DNA of 64,000 nt from Campylorhamphus procurvoides (taxonomy: Eukaryota; Chordata; Aves; Passeriformes; Dendrocolaptidae), in assembly GCA_013396655.1 (NCBI GenBank), contig WBMV01007804.1, positions 67,291 to 131,290 on the forward strand, in the 5' to 3' direction. The position numbers and the translations under genes were made by a program. Shown piece by piece: positions 47,220 to 61,700 of this stretch (the first letter of the stretch is position 1; every line of letters starts with the position of its first letter). Below the pieces are notes generated by a model. That model ran no database searches. It saw nothing but the letters and a program-made list of their open reading frames with translations, and was not told the origin of the DNA.

Positions 47220-50200
47220 TTTTTATCCTAATGACCACTGGATTTATACCATGTGTATATGAATTTTCTTTCTTGTTCAAGGAAACCTTGAAATACGGTA
47301 CCGAAAACTTGTCAATGTGTGACATTCCAAGGCAGCCTTGTCCAGAGGGAAAATTCACTAACAGATGCTTCCATCAGTTATTACTGAGAAAAAAAGAAGT
47401 CTCCAAAATACTTGAACTGTGATATTTTGTTGCAGCCCTCATGATGTGCCTTTGCAGTAGGAGCAAACCTGCCTAGTAAGATCAATGTAGGTTTTGCCAT
47501 CATCATCACAGCCACTTTGCTTCATTTTCTGCAGGGTATCTCTGCTCACTGCATAAGACTGAAACTAGGGAACAAGATTTCTAATCTTAAACTTCCTTAG
47601 GATGTGGAATAGAGCATTGCAGTAATATAATCTCCCACAATTTATCTGAGAAAATAGCAGATTGGAGAGCTAAGGAGGAGGATTCTCCATGTTAAATGCT
47701 TTTCTGACCTTTCTTCTACCATCTGGCCCATGTAAGTGCAAGAACAGGGATGGGAAAAGGGTTTGTGAGGTACTCACTGCAAGGAAGTTCTTCGTATCCT
47801 GGTATTGAGGGTGGAGTTGTTTGCATTTAATTACTTAAGGGCCATGATCAGCACATTTAGATGTTGTCTTTTATAATTGCAGCTCTGATTATAAATTGCA
47901 GATGTGGACAAACTCTGTGTATTACAAGGGGTGAAACGAAAGCTTCTCTAATACATACAATATCAGTATGGCATCTAGATCTGGAAATAATTAAAGAAAA
48001 ATCAAAGTTCCAGAAATTCTGGGAATTGCACATAGAGAAAGTCATGGTGTGCCATTCTCCTTCTGTAAACATGAATAAACACACTGACAGTTCTAGAAAC
48101 ATTCCTGATCTGTGCTAGACATATAGACTCAGTCAGGTGACTCATACTAACATCATTTCTCCTTTACTTCTGTTGTTTGGGTATTTATTTCTGTGCACCA
48201 TTTTTTTTATATTACTGTTTTGGTTTTTTTTTATGAGATCATCTTGATTTTCTCAGAAAGTAATGTTTTATCAAAAGTATGCTTATAATTGATGTCAGAC
48301 TTGAAATGAGATTCTGGTCAGATTGGATGATTCATGTCCAGATATCTACCCCAGATGCAACTTAGTAAAGTGAGATTTTTCAAACTAATAAGAATTAACG
48401 TCATTCTTCATAACAGTCCCAGATCGATAACAGCACAAAGTGCTGCCACAGGTGGTATCAAATGAGTCTCTGGCTCCTGCCAACTCCAAGGCTGTATCAT
48501 TCCCCTGTTTCCAGCATATACTGTTTCTTGAGTGCAAGGATAAGAACTCTTCTGTGAACAGCAGGCAGAAGTTTCTCCAGGGGAACAATTTGTTCTTCAA
48601 CAAGCAGCTTAGCACAGAATTGAAAACACTGAAATCAGTGGTCAACCAAGTAGCATTTTCCAGAAGCTTTTTATTCCCTTGATTCTCACAACAGAGAAGA
48701 AGAAAAGACATTCTCCTTTCTAATTCCTCTTGCTCCGATGGGAAGCTTTCACCAAACTGAGAGACAGAGGGGTCCTCATGGCTCTGGTTTGATTGCAAAG
48801 CCACATTACTGACTCTAGGACCAAAACTGAGTGCCTGTCCTGTGTGATAGCTGTGTCAGCATGCTCTGACATCTCTGAGCTCCATCACTCGGAAAATCCT
48901 CCAGGAAGGAAGAAAAACCTGCTGTCTTCTAAGCTGGTAAGAGAAATTGTTAACCAGGAATGATATTTTGGAAGGAAATTTGCAACTACACCAAGCTAGG
49001 CATGCTTTTGAATACAGATAACAGGCCAGGTAGTTTAGGGATCTTTACAGACAACTTGGTGGGCCATAAATCAGGGTAACTCCACTGATATCAATGAACA
49101 AATAGAAAAAACAGTGAATTTCCATCATACTGTGGGAGGTTTAAGGGCATGAGCCTTGTGTTTACCCAGCTCTTGTTTGAGGCTATCAAAAAGCCCTTTA
49201 ATGGCATTATCAAAGTCCTTCTGTCAGAATAACTGCAGAAGACAGCTCAGCTATTCGGCATTTCTTTGCTTTTAGATATATAATCAAGCAGACATAATGA
49301 CCTATGACTATCTGTTTTTATTATGTTTTCTAGTTGTTTATCAAAGAGAAAAAATGCACCAGCAGCTCTAAACCCACAGTTTTCTGTATTCATTAGGATC
49401 ATGTACCCTACAAAGACTAAGCCCTCCTACGGGTTTTGTGTCCCCATTATCAACAATCCCTGTCTATCCTGGCACAAAAATAAGTTGGGAATAGAGCACT
49501 AGCTGCTGCAGAATAAACAGAAAATACTTCAAGCTGTCAACTTAAATTTAAAGTCTTTCGAATGTTTTTATAATGAAGGAGAAAGTTAATGTTAGATTTA
49601 GTCTACCAGTATTGATGTTGTTGTTTTGCTTACCTGTAGTTTGGAATATGGATAAAGTACTTTCTAGATGGAACTGTTTACACAGATCTGAATCACATGG
49701 GGGTTTTTGTCCAGTGTTACTTTCATCTCTTGTTTTCTAATTAGTTCATCTTTTATTTTGAACTACTAAAACATAAATAAGTCATAGTTCAAGCTGGCCA
49801 AGAGTTAAAAACCAAAACAAAAAAAAAGATCTGCAGGTGCACCTGAATTTTGAGCAGACTCTTCCATGACACCCCTCTGCACTAATAGGAAAATGGTCTA
49901 TAAGGGCAGAGACTGCTTTTCAGAGAAGGTAAATGATTTGTTTGCTAAGAGGGAAGAGTGGCCAGGGGGAACACTCATGCCTCCTCTTTGTGTCCTGAGG
50001 TGTTTACCCACCTCTCTGCCCAGGTCTCCATTAGGGGCAAATGGACCCTCCGGCCCTGCCAGTAACCACCTGAAGGAGATAGCAACCCTTAGCTCAGGTC
50101 TGAAACCCCTGTACTACAGTCTCAGGTTAAGGAAGTCAGGACACAGTTTCTCCCTTGTGCAATCAGGGCCTTTTAAAGCCAGCCAAATGCAGCCCAGTAG

Positions 50201-53200
50201 AGTTACTGTGTGGTTTCAGACAGACTGTGTATTGGATATCTGGCAAATTTGGTCTCATTGGAGACCAGCCACGGTATTTATGGTCCTACTTCTATTCCTG
50301 GAACTTGTCTCTCCTGCATGGCTTGAGCCCCTTGAGACAGAGGGTTGTCTGCCATTGGTGTAGGTGGAACAAAGGAGACACCCAGAAAGACTGGAATGCC
50401 TGAGAGGCTGAAGCTGATGGTTAAGCAAGAGCTTCCCACACAGCCACCCACCCCTGTCCTGTGCTGGGAATACTCCTGCCTGGCCTACCTGTTGGTCACA
50501 GACTGCTTTTTGGGCATCTCTGGCAAACAGCTTAATGGTTTTGGCATGGGTCTGGCAGCAGAAAGCCTGGGATTGTTTTCCAATGGGACTGGAGTGCTTT
50601 TTTTTTAGTTAGGCCTTCTAAACATGCTGTAATGTTATCACCACTTTTAGTGAAAAACTAAGGAATAAGTCTTCAGTGATTAAGACTACTAGGAAACAAC
50701 AGGTCATCAGATTTTGGCAGTTCAGCAGAATAAACTTAAAAGAGTGGCAATACAGTAATTTTTACAAGAGAAATACAGGTGGAGACGGAGTAGTCTCATG
50801 GAATCTCAAAGATTCCATCAGAAAAATAATTATAAGATGCCAGAGAAAACACCCAAGAAGTCTTTCTAAAATTATTATAACAGGTCTGCATCTTAAACCA
50901 GAGACATTCTGAGTCAGTGACTGTTAAACTTAAATAATTCATCTCCTCAGCTGTGTTGCACTACAAGGCATTTATATAAAAAATGCAGCATTTTCTCCTC
51001 TAAAATCCCCAGGTAAGAAATCATCAGAAGAGTTTCATGTTTCCCAGTGGGAGTTGTGCTGCTTAAAGGAACGAGTGCTCCTGTTACGTGCAAACCCCAT
51101 GGAGTGCAGGGCCCTGATTCAGGATGAACAGTGGGACACCACAACTCTGTCTGAACCTGCTGGTCCTCTTCCTTGTATCCCCTGGGCTGCCACAGCTGGG
51201 AGCACAGCTGGAGTTGGTTGTGCCCGCATGGCCTTGCAGAGCAAAGCTCCAGGGTGAGCTGGCCCCATCTCTGCTGGCATTTCCTTCCCCAGGAGCCAGA
51301 CACCCTTGGTCTCTTCCCACACTGGAGCAAGGGCCAATCTATGTGAGCGATGCACATGATCACAGAGTTTGTGCTTAAGTCCTGGCTTAACTGGCAAGGC
51401 CAATGAAACCTGAAATATTACTCCAGTATTAACAAGAGGTCATAGTAATGATAATTATGATGTGGTCTGAAATACCAAAGAGGTCCTGCCAGGTTTCCTG
51501 TATTGATTGCTTCAACATTTCTTTTAAAGCTGCAGGTACATGGGTGAGAAAACCATCTCTGAAATGTAACAGACAGATAGATTTCTATATAGAATTTTAC
51601 TCTTCATAGCCAGCAGAAGGTATGAATCATACAAGATCATAATGGCCAAATATAATATGTCAATTGGAGAATGGCTCATCAGGATACCCGGTTTGCAGAG
51701 AGGAACACGTCAGCACATGAATAAAATTGCAAAAGAAGGGAAGAATTGAATAAATATGGCTATAGGAGACTGTGAAAAAGTTTCCCCATCAGTGCTTAAA
51801 AGTATAGATCTGCATATTCAAAAGACGATAATGAGTTTAGAGGAAGAGTTTAATTTTTGGATGTCCTACTTCAGGTAATTTGGGTAACAGTTTTAAGTTT
51901 AAAAGCATAAGTAAATGTAGTACTGGGTTGGATGAATAAATCATTTCTCAAAAAAAAAAAGCAGGACACCTCAAAAACATTTTAGTTTTTAATTTTCAGG
52001 GGTTTTTTTAAGTGTCATCAGACAAACAGGTTCAGTCCCTCTGATGATAATGAATGTTTACCAAACCCTGACTGTTCCAGTCTTCTCTTTGCTTTAGCCT
52101 GCAAATTACATGACCTTATTTTGATTGGACAGATGGTTTGATCATAAAGTTTAAACCAATATACAAAAAAAAGAAGTTTGCACTGTAGTCAAAGGCATGA
52201 TCACAGCTGAGTGAGCTGTGATCCTCCTGAATCCACCTGCCACCTGCTACAGTGCTGAAGAAGATACTTTTGCACAGGCTGTACAACCCCACCACAGTTT
52301 CTGGGAAAATGTGTGGACTGAAAGCCAAATCCCTGTGCTGAAATCTGGAAGGCAAAGATATGTTCATAACTACTGTCATTTGAAGGTAAATGAATTAAAG
52401 CTAAACTTCCAGGGGCAGAATGGTTATCTCCCGGCAAAAATTACTCTTGTATCAAGAAATGAAAGTGTGGTGACTTCAGATAAAATAATGTTTCCAAAAT
52501 ACTCATAAGCAATAATTTGATTTTCTAGGTATGGAGAGCTCATTTATATTGAGGGGAAAACTCAGTAACTGCTAATAAAGAACAAAACATTGTCATTTTT
52601 GAAGCTGTATCTCTAGAACAGGAAAGGTTTCTAGAAGCACTTCCTTTCCCGTATGATTACTGTCACCCTGCTCATTCAAATGGAAGTTTTTAAAGCACTG
52701 TCATGACCTTGTTTCATAATTGAACATTATTTTTTGGATGTTGCATCCATTAGGATGCCATTATAGAGTAAGCTGAGAGACAAAATTTTGACTTAGAAGT
52801 TTGCCTTGTAAACTTGGTTTGTAAGTGCTTGTGAAAATGCTGTTTTACTTAGGGTTCCCAAGCCTGTATTCCTTGACCAAAGAAATTAGACTGTAACAGT
52901 AAAGAAGTGAATGCAGACACGCCAAGTTCCAAGATAGTCTGTTCAGCTTCAATGTGACAAAAAAATTACTCCCTGGAGTTCATGTGTGAGGATAGCAGAT
53001 CCTCTAGCAAAATTTTGGAAGATAAAGAACACTTCTTATGTCAGATCATTCAAATGTTAGTGTGCAATATAATAGCTACTTCCAGCTCAGTTTTCCTCTG
53101 TTTTCCTCTGCCTCCCTAGGTTGAAGGAGACTGAACTAACACTTGATGGAATGTGTGACGGAAATACCATGACTTCCATTTGTTTCTGTGGCTCCCAGAA

Positions 53201-56200
53201 AAGAAAAACTGAGGAGCCAGAAAGGAACACAAATAGTTAATATTGGCCATTGAGGTCTCACTGTAGAGGGCAAGTAGCAGCAACTTAGAAAGAGGTGATT
53301 GCAAGTAGGGGAGTAATTCCTTAACAGGATTTTCTCTTTCAATTTCAAATGGGACTCACTCCAGCATCAACACAAACAATCGCAGCCCTGCATGCAGTCC
53401 CTAGCCAGAGGTCCCCTTTTTGGGATCAGCTAGGCTGGATTATTTGCAGATTTTTGTTGTTAATACCAGCTGTTGGACCAGTTTGGTCTGGTTACTGTAA
53501 TCAATCCTGTTCCTAGTCTTTCCATGTCTTTTTTCTTTTCGCTTTTAATTCAAATTTCAAAATAACAAGTCTTGCAAAGACTTCCCTTGTGTACTCTCTG
53601 CACTGTATTCTGATAACTTGTCACCAATTCATCCGGTTTAGGGCATAAAAGCTTTTAGGTAACACATTGATTTGACACATTTTTATTGAGATTTTGGATG
53701 TTTGCCCATCCATCCTTCCATAGGTACCTGCTGCTAAGGCAATTTTGTTCTGCAGTTTTTCATTCATTGAAACCTTCAGCCCTCTCAAAGTTTTATAGGA
53801 TCAGCAGGAGCACACTTGTTCAATGTGTTGAACAAGCTTGCTGTTGCTTTCCAGTGAATGCCAATGAATGCCAATATAGACAGTTATCGCAAGCTCAAGC
53901 TGACTGCAAAATGCATCCCTTCTCCAGTAGCATCATGGATATAGAGATGATGACAACTCACCCAATGGCAGGTCTTCCATACCTGCTAATACTGGGATGA
54001 CCTTAAGAACTAGCTGCTGAATTCTTATATCCCTGGAGGATTTGTCAAACAGACCTGGAATAAGGGCATTTATGAGACCTGGATGGCAAAAGTATTTCTT
54101 ACAATCCATAATGCCTCTTTTTAACCAACTCAATGCATTCCTGAAGTTGATGAAAACAACAAACAACTTTAAATACCATGTATTAAAATGAGGATTAAAA
54201 AAAGACTAGTGGGCTGAAATTAATGATGATTCAGAAATGAGTCAGCTATTGAATTCTTCAAAATCTGTTTTCAAGGAGAAAGAAAGAAAAAAAAAGAATA
54301 GCATGAATAATTGGAAACTAAGAAGCTTTTGCAAGTAAATACTTGCAGGTACTTAGGGTGTGTAAGTAAGGAATTCCAGAAAGTATGCATGAGAAGGAAA
54401 ACTAAGAAAACTAACTAGTGCTATTACTGCAGGTGTCTTTTAAAAATAATCAATAACTGCTAAGATTTCAGATGAATGCAGCTAAAAAAATTGTCATTTA
54501 TTTTTTGAAAGGCTTGAGAGATCTGACTGAGAGATCTGGATAAGACATTTATCCTTGAAGGAAGTTGAACATATCAGTGGTCCATCCCTGGTCAGGTTTG
54601 TGACCCTTATCTGAGAGGTTGGGCCTGCACAGAACTCCAGGGCGTCCTAGATGTTTCCTATTTCACACTGATACATTAAATGGAATGGAAAACATGTATG
54701 TTTAAACCTAAAGTCAGTTCTGTTGTTATGTTGCATTGGATAGAATGTGTTACAAATGGCCATTTTGCCAAGAAATTAATTTTATAAATTCTGAAATGAA
54801 GAAGGAAGACATATTTTTTAACACTGATTCAGGTAAGCACTAAGGAGTGTGAACAGGTAAGTCAAGTTATTCAAAGCTGATGGATTTGCACCAGTAGATG
54901 ACCTGACACCAAAACAGATTTTTTGTCTCTCTGTCATATATTTGTGATGCATTTTATTGCCTGTAGATCCTGCTCCAGAATAAAACTTCAGTAACATTCA
55001 TGGGGTAGTATACACCACTTAAAAACTGAATGAGCCCTTTTTTGTGCTTTGCACTGACTCAGCCATAAAGCTCATAGTGCTGCACAGACTTGGAAAACCA
55101 CATTTTTTTATGTGTTTCAGCTTTGTCTTGAAGTGGAGATACTAAAAAAACCTCCAAACCCCAAAGAAAACCAACAAAAATCCCCCACCTTAAGCAAAGC
55201 CTGTTTAGCTCCAGAAGTATTCCTGTACTGATTGTGAGCATCAAGTACTTTTTAATAAGTGGGAAAGATTCAATACAGTTATTTTCCTGTGCACTAATAG
55301 AAAAGTCAAAAATAATTCCCTGGCCTGCTTTAGGCACAGAAAGCAGCAAAAGAGGAAAGGCTTTTGTGGGTTTTTTTGCATGTTTTTTCTCTCATCCATG
55401 GTGCACACACTGGACATAGTCAATTTATTTTGCAGTTCATAGCATGTCACCTTTTCTGTGTTTCTTTTAAGGGGGAAATATAACTTCTTAAACTTTTCAT
55501 TGAAGTTTTGATTCACAGCTGCTCTCCCAGAGCTCATCGCACAAATGGTTTCAGCTTTTCCTTTTCTTTGTTTGCATCCATTCTACTCTGAAAGAGCATT
55601 GCCATTTCTTCCCCTTTTCATGCTATTCTACGAAACTCAGAGCTTAATGTTTGCAAGAAACCTCTGTTGCTGGTAAACTCCCATTCTGGGTGTCTGAGAT
55701 TTTCCTGTGCTGAGGCCTCTCTGCAGGGCTCTCCCCTGGCTTGGCTTGGGCCAGACCAGCAATATGAAGAGGGGCCAGGTGGAGGTATTTTAAGTGAGAA
55801 AATTCAAGTGAGAAACCCCACCTATCTATAAAAAAGAAAAATCAAACCAAACCAGACACAAAAAGCAAACAAACACCCCCCAATTGCTGCAACAACTTCC
55901 AGCTTTGTTAACTGCAAACTCTGCCTTTCAGGGACTAGAGGCATTACTCCTAATGTTCAAAACTCCACTAGGTAAAGGAAGGGACCTGAATAAACATGGC
56001 CTGCTTCTCCAAAGAGTCAAGCAAATGGGTATATTTACAGCAGGTGGATAAAACAGTAGATGTAGATTTTTAATTTTCCTTAGTCAATGTGTAAATATTG
56101 TGGCTGCAGTGAGAGGTTATTGCTGAAACACATTCACGCCCATCTTTCCACTGAAGAATTGCTCTCTTCTCATAAACAATGAGAAAAAATATCTCAGCTT

Positions 56201-56860
56201 TCCTCCCAGAAGTGTAAAGACACCCAAAATTCTCTCTCTAGTTTATTTTAGATCTCTACTGAACATGTGTGGCAGCAGTCATGATTATTTCTTCTTGTTT
56301 TTCCACAAGAAAGGGGAAAATGCCCTTGAGAAGCAGGTTATGACCTTCTCGTGTCAGCCTTCCTCTTCATAGGCAAAGATGCCAGTATATTCACACCTCC
56401 TTAATCTCATTAGCCTAGAGTTACAGCTTCCTAAATTTGCTACAGGCCAAAACACCCTTTTTCTGATGCTGTTGATTCCTTGTGCATAATTCTCATAGTC
56501 TGTCATTTGGAATTAACTCTTGTTTTCAGTTAAACCTGATATGTTTTGTCACATTAAATATGCTTTCAAAGGTTACAGATTTTGGATTACAAATATCTCA
56601 TCTAAACCCCGTCTTTTAAGACACTGCAGGAAGTTACACATGCACCAAGATGTGTTAATAAAATACTATCTGAACAAAGCATCTGAACTAGAAACAGAAT
56701 TACAGAGTTGTAGTTACTGTCCCTGTGGAAACTCACTCCGAACTTCACTAGTTAGTTAAGGTTGTTCATTTCTTTATGTCCCACAGGTTTTTCCTATGGC
56801 TGTATCTGAATATGTCGAAGCATTTGCAGACAAAATTGTAAGACAATACTAGATCAGCTT
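47220..56860. other. Intergenic DNA between genes 2 and 3, no gene seen
   Basis: About 9.6 kb between the two convergent genes. Open frames such as 49866-50363 (+, 165 codons) and 50947-51363 (-) show no family resemblance or splice-consistent structure. I saw no CR1 copy in this part. Confidence 0.55.
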
Positions 56861-57221
56861 TAGAATCACAGGATCATTTAGTTTGGAAAAGATCTGCAAG
56901 ATCATCGTGTCCAACTTGTGACCAATCACCACCTTATCGACTAAGCCATATCACTGAGTGCTGTGTTCAGTCGTTTCTTGAACACCTTTAGGAATGGCAA
57001 TTCCACCACCTCCCTGGGCAGCCCATTCCAGTGCCTGATCACCCTTTCCATGAGAAATTCAGGGGAGATGAACACCTCCTGGCACAGCTTGAGGCCATTT
57101 CCTCAAGCTCTGTCCCGTACTGCCTGGGAGAAGAGACAACCCCCACCTGGCTACTACTCCTTTCAGGTAGTTGTACCGAGCAATAAGGTCTTCCCTGAGC
57201 CTCCTCTTCTCCAGGCTAAAG
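56861..57221 (-). mobile_element. CR1 LINE 3' fragment, antisense
   Basis: Reads as reversed CR1: AGAATCACAGGATCATTTAG, TTCTTGAACACCTTTAGGAA, CACCTCCCTGGGCAGCCCAT, then CTGAGCCTCCTCTTCTCCAG. The start resembles a different CR1 subfamily from the copies inside gene 2. Confidence 0.9.
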
Positions 57222-58469
57222 AAGAATGAAGGACTTTATAGTTTTGCTAGATGGAGAATCTCTGCCTTGAGTAAATAACACTTCATTTGGGAAAAAAGTC
57301 CCATTCTTCTCCCTTCATCTGCTGCAATCACTGCCAAGTGACTGTCATGACAGACAACACTTATTTCTGAACAATTCAGTGTTTTGCTCAATGTACTTTT
57401 TCTTTTTTAAATCTAACGTGTCTGTTAACCATAACCCCACGGAACCTTGAGCATCCATTTAAAGTATCAGCCATCCAGTTCAATCCCTGCTGTGAAATGA
57501 AATGCAAGCAGGCACCTTTTTATTAAAAGTAGTAACAAGTTGTCAAGCTCCCAGAGATACGAATACAACGAACGCAAACCAGCACAAAAGCAGCTTTGAA
57601 TACACGAGGTAAAGGCTCATGCTGAGGAAATTTTACGGCGTATGGAACCACATGTGGGTGTTTTGCCTGCCTGATGATGAAGTTCTCCCAGAATAACAGA
57701 GACTGAACCTGACAAACGTGCCCATAGTTGCAATAGTCACAGGGGTAATGCTGTCGCTTGAGTGTCCTCTGCCGGGTTCTGCCTGGCACAGCAACACAGC
57801 CACCAACAACGTGCATGTATTTTCCTTGGGAAACAACAGCACTACTGCAAAATTCAGAGTATTTCTTGTGTTTCATAATCACTTAAATAAAAAAAAAAAG
57901 TTCGTAATAAAATTCTACAAATCTGAGAATTTTAAAAACAATTATTTCCTTTATGACAATCTATTTGTGGTATTAAGTAGGTATAACCTTTTCAGCTGAG
58001 CCAAGATAAAATGCTGCTTGGAAAAATACTGCCTTTGCCAATCCGGGAAATGGTTGCAATGATTTATTTAGATGAACTGAAAATGTTTTTCTTAAATGCT
58101 TTGGTTTTGCTGTGAATTCTGCCTGAATTTAATATATTCAGAATGCTGCGCTTCGCCTTGGGCTTGCCATTCCTATGTCAGTCTACTGCATGGATCTGCA
58201 CAGAGCATCAGCATCCCCTTTTGTGGCCCTTTGGCATGTGGATATTCTGGCAGCATTTCTTTTTGTTCCCACCAAAAATACCTGACTGGCTCTATCAGAA
58301 GTGTCAAGGGAGGCTTTTCTTTATCTATTGAGAATGTGGTTCAGTTCATGTAACTTGTTCTGTCTGTTACTGGTAACCAGGTACACATAAGCCACTTTCA
58401 TACTTGTTAGTGTTTATTGTTGTTGATTGCAAGTTTGCTGTTACTTATACTTTCTGATAAGTGTTATTA
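57222..58469. other. Intergenic DNA downstream of gene 3
   Basis: AT-rich with a poly-A run near 57888. TTTATT motifs at 58413-58418 and near 58065 could be further minus-strand poly(A) signals of gene 3. Confidence 0.45.
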
Positions 58470-58475
58470 TTTATT
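58470..58475 (-). terminator. Candidate polyadenylation signal of gene 3
   Basis: AATAAA on the minus strand, 77 bp past the stop. This would be a very short 3' UTR; another copy at 58413-58418 is equally possible. Confidence 0.35.
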
Positions 58476-58551
58476 ATTTAGTTACCCATAACATTGTGAA
58501 TGGTTCTAAAAGAAGCTGACCTGATAAGGTGTCACAGGTCTAAATTGCTTT

Positions 58552-58765
58552 CTAGATAGAGGATTCATTCTCTGCATCAGGAGAACCTGGCAAGTGTTGT
58601 TTGATCTTGCAGTTATCTTCTTTATTCATGGAGACATCTTCTTGTCCATTCTCTATAGGCCTGGAGTTCTTATTTTGAAAGTGTTTCTTTATCAATATAT
58701 AAAATATGATTGCAATCAAGTAAGAAGGACCTCTTAACACTGCTGCTAAACCAAGGAAGACATAC
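58552..58765 (-). CDS. SLCO1B3: Gene 3 last coding exon: TM12 and C-terminal tail
   Basis: Minus-strand acceptor CTGTCCCACAG, 214 bp to TAG. It encodes [20 protein letters not shown] (TM12), IKKHFQNKN and a hydrophilic tail ending NESSI. Confidence 0.93.
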
Positions 58766-61700
58766 CTGTGGGACAGAGCACAGAAGACAATGCAGGGCAC
58801 TGAAGCTTTCAGATACTAAAATAGATCACTTTAATGGCTTTTAAGGATCACATATATATCAAAAAAGCTTAGGGAAAAATGTGAAAACTCATTATTAGTA
58901 AGTGGTACCACAAACTGGACATTTTCTCTTGCAAAAGCGTCTCTTGAAGAATTGATAGTATTTTTTTGCTTATGAGGAGAGCTACAAAGCAGAACTTCCA
59001 TCATCTTCCCTTTGTTTTGGAAGGCTTTTGAATCACTTTAAGGTCTTAGGCCTTTTAGGGTAGAAATATACTGAGGTCACCAAAGTGGGCTATTGTGTAT
59101 AAAAATAAAAAGCACATCAGAAATAACCAAGGCTTGAGTGAAACTGAAAAAACCCTCTGGAATATTCCTCCTGAAGAGTGATAGTGTTTGGGTCTAGCCA
59201 ACACCTACAGCTACTCAGTACAATATTCTTTCATTGACTTTTCCCTCAAATGTGACCAATGCACAAAGTTTAAATTCTTGCCAGTATGAACAAACTACCT
59301 GGAAATAAAATAAATTTGGGTAACATTTCCTCACAGTAAATCCTAGTCTTAGGTCTTTTTAATTGGCTCAAAGGATATTAAAAATACAAAATTAATTCAG
59401 AACTCTCCACTATGGATATTAAATTTCTCTTGCACAACATAAACACAGACTAAAAACTGAGAGCTTAACATTTGATCTTGAGATTTTTCACTTTCAGAAA
59501 ATCTGAGCTGACTTAAATTTGAGTCCAAAGTTAGTATCTGACCATAATTTTTGCTCAGTGGCCTCACACACCACAGTGTAAGAGAACAAAATGTGTCTCT
59601 GTAGAGAGGAAATGCTTGAGGCTTTTTGTGCCCTACCTTGCCTTACCTGTTAGCAACGGAGTCATAGAGCCTGCAAGCCCCTCGCTTCCCACAGCTTGTG
59701 CTCCCCCATTTCAAGCAGGTCTTGTCGATCACTGCGCCAAAGTAAACTGGTGCTGGAATCCCAGCTGCAAGGAGACAAGCAAAAATGTCACAAGAAAGGA
59801 CATCCTTTTAGAAATCAGCTTTATATTTTATTGGTGGTGCTGCAATAATGGCAATAGGTGGGTTGGACTGTGGGGAGCTTTTCTTTATCAGAATAACTGA
59901 ACTGGGACACTGTCTCCATGCCTTGGGGAAAATCAGTCCCTGTGAAATGTGGTCTGATGGTTTTGGCCAGGCTTGTAGTCATGCACATTGGTTTCTCTGA
60001 GAGCCAGCTCTGGCTTCCAGTGCATCCTGAGCTCCTGCAAGAAAGAGCAGGGATCTTTGTGCCTTTGGAGCACCGAACTGATCTATAGTTGCCACTTTTA
60101 TGCAGAGCCTAAATTATACACACTAGCTGGTAGTCCCTTCTGCTTGACTGAATATTGGATCTTCAGGAAGAAATAGGATGTTCAGAAGCCCAGGATCTAA
60201 GAACTATTTCTGGGACATATCTGCTTTACAAATAGTAGTTACATTGGTGTCATTTAAAGCCATATGCACAAACATCTCATTTAGTTGGAATGATTTCTCT
60301 TACCTAGCATTCTCATAACGAGTGTGTATAGACCAACTGCAAGAGCTTTGAACTCTGGCTGAACACATCTGAAAGAAAAAGGGATAAGTATGAGGTGTTG
60401 GCCTATCTAGTGCTTAGACATGTCTATTAAACTGCTGTTAATTACCCTGAATTTAACACTCTTACTGACAGAAAGCCAAGATTTGGAAGAAGGGTGCTTC
60501 CTACATCTGCTGAAAATATGTTAAGAGTTATGAAAAAGGTGAATCAGCCTACAGATTTCTATACCATACCTTCTGAGAAATACATTCATTAGGCATAATT
60601 AAAGAAGTGAAATTTTAAAGTCATAATCACAGTCTATCTTGGTTTTATTGAAATGGGCTTTCCAAATACTTTAACTCCCAGGTATACATTTCCCTCACTT
60701 GATGGGAAATATCCTATTGCCCTGAAACAAAAGAGTTGCAAATAGTAGGATTAATGCAGCATCTGTCTATGCTTGAATGACATTCCTCTGCACAATGACA
60801 CATCTTGGACTGCACAAAGGCCTCTGGCTATATGTCCCTCTGTTCCATGGGGAATCACACTCCAAGCATCAGAAATGGGCACTGATCTTGAATCCATTAT
60901 ATATTCAGACTCTGCCATGTCCTTACACATGCAGAAATCCTGACAAATGCATGGCATTTTCAAAATCCATACAGTAAAAGAATCCGAGCAGAGAAAAAGG
61001 ATGTGCTCTGGAAAACCTGAGTGTGGAAACATAGAATGGTTTGGGTTGGAAGGGACCTTAAATATCATTTAGTTCCAATCCCTCCTTCCATGGGAAAAGA
61101 CACCTTCCACTAGACCAGGTTGCTCAGACCCTCATCCACCTTGACCTTGACCAATTCCAGGAATGGGGCATCCACAGCTTGTCTGGCCAACCTGTTTCAG
61201 TGCCTCACCATCCTCTCAGTAATGATTTCCCTCTGTATATCTAACCAAAACTGCCCTTCTCTGAGTTTCAACCCATTGCTCCTTCTCCTATCACTACAGT
61301 TCCTGATAAGCATTAAAAGAAACCATTTTGCAGTAGTTGGAGGCAACACACTGGGACTGACTCGCAGACAGCAGTAAAAGGAGAAATGGCAGAACTCATT
61401 AAAATAAGCATGTCATACTGCAGGAAACTATTTTTTTCCCTAAGGGAAATAAACATAAACATGATTTTAAAAGCCTTGTTGGAAAGCCTCTGGTACTCAG
61501 CTAGTTTACTTACCTAAACATAATCATGTATGCTGGAGTGCCTCCTAATGCGTAACAAAAACCACCTATGACTTGTATTACTGTATAATAAATAAAATTC
61601 ATTGAACAATCTGCACTTTTTGGACATTGCCCCAAGGTGGCAGAGTTGTTTCCCGTCCATGAACTGCTGATTCGAAGACATGTGCAGTTATGGAATACCT

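Noticed and set aside
49866..50363. A 165-codon open frame as a possible gene
   Set aside because: No recognisable domain, no splice-supported continuation, and the composition is like that of the flanking noncoding DNA.
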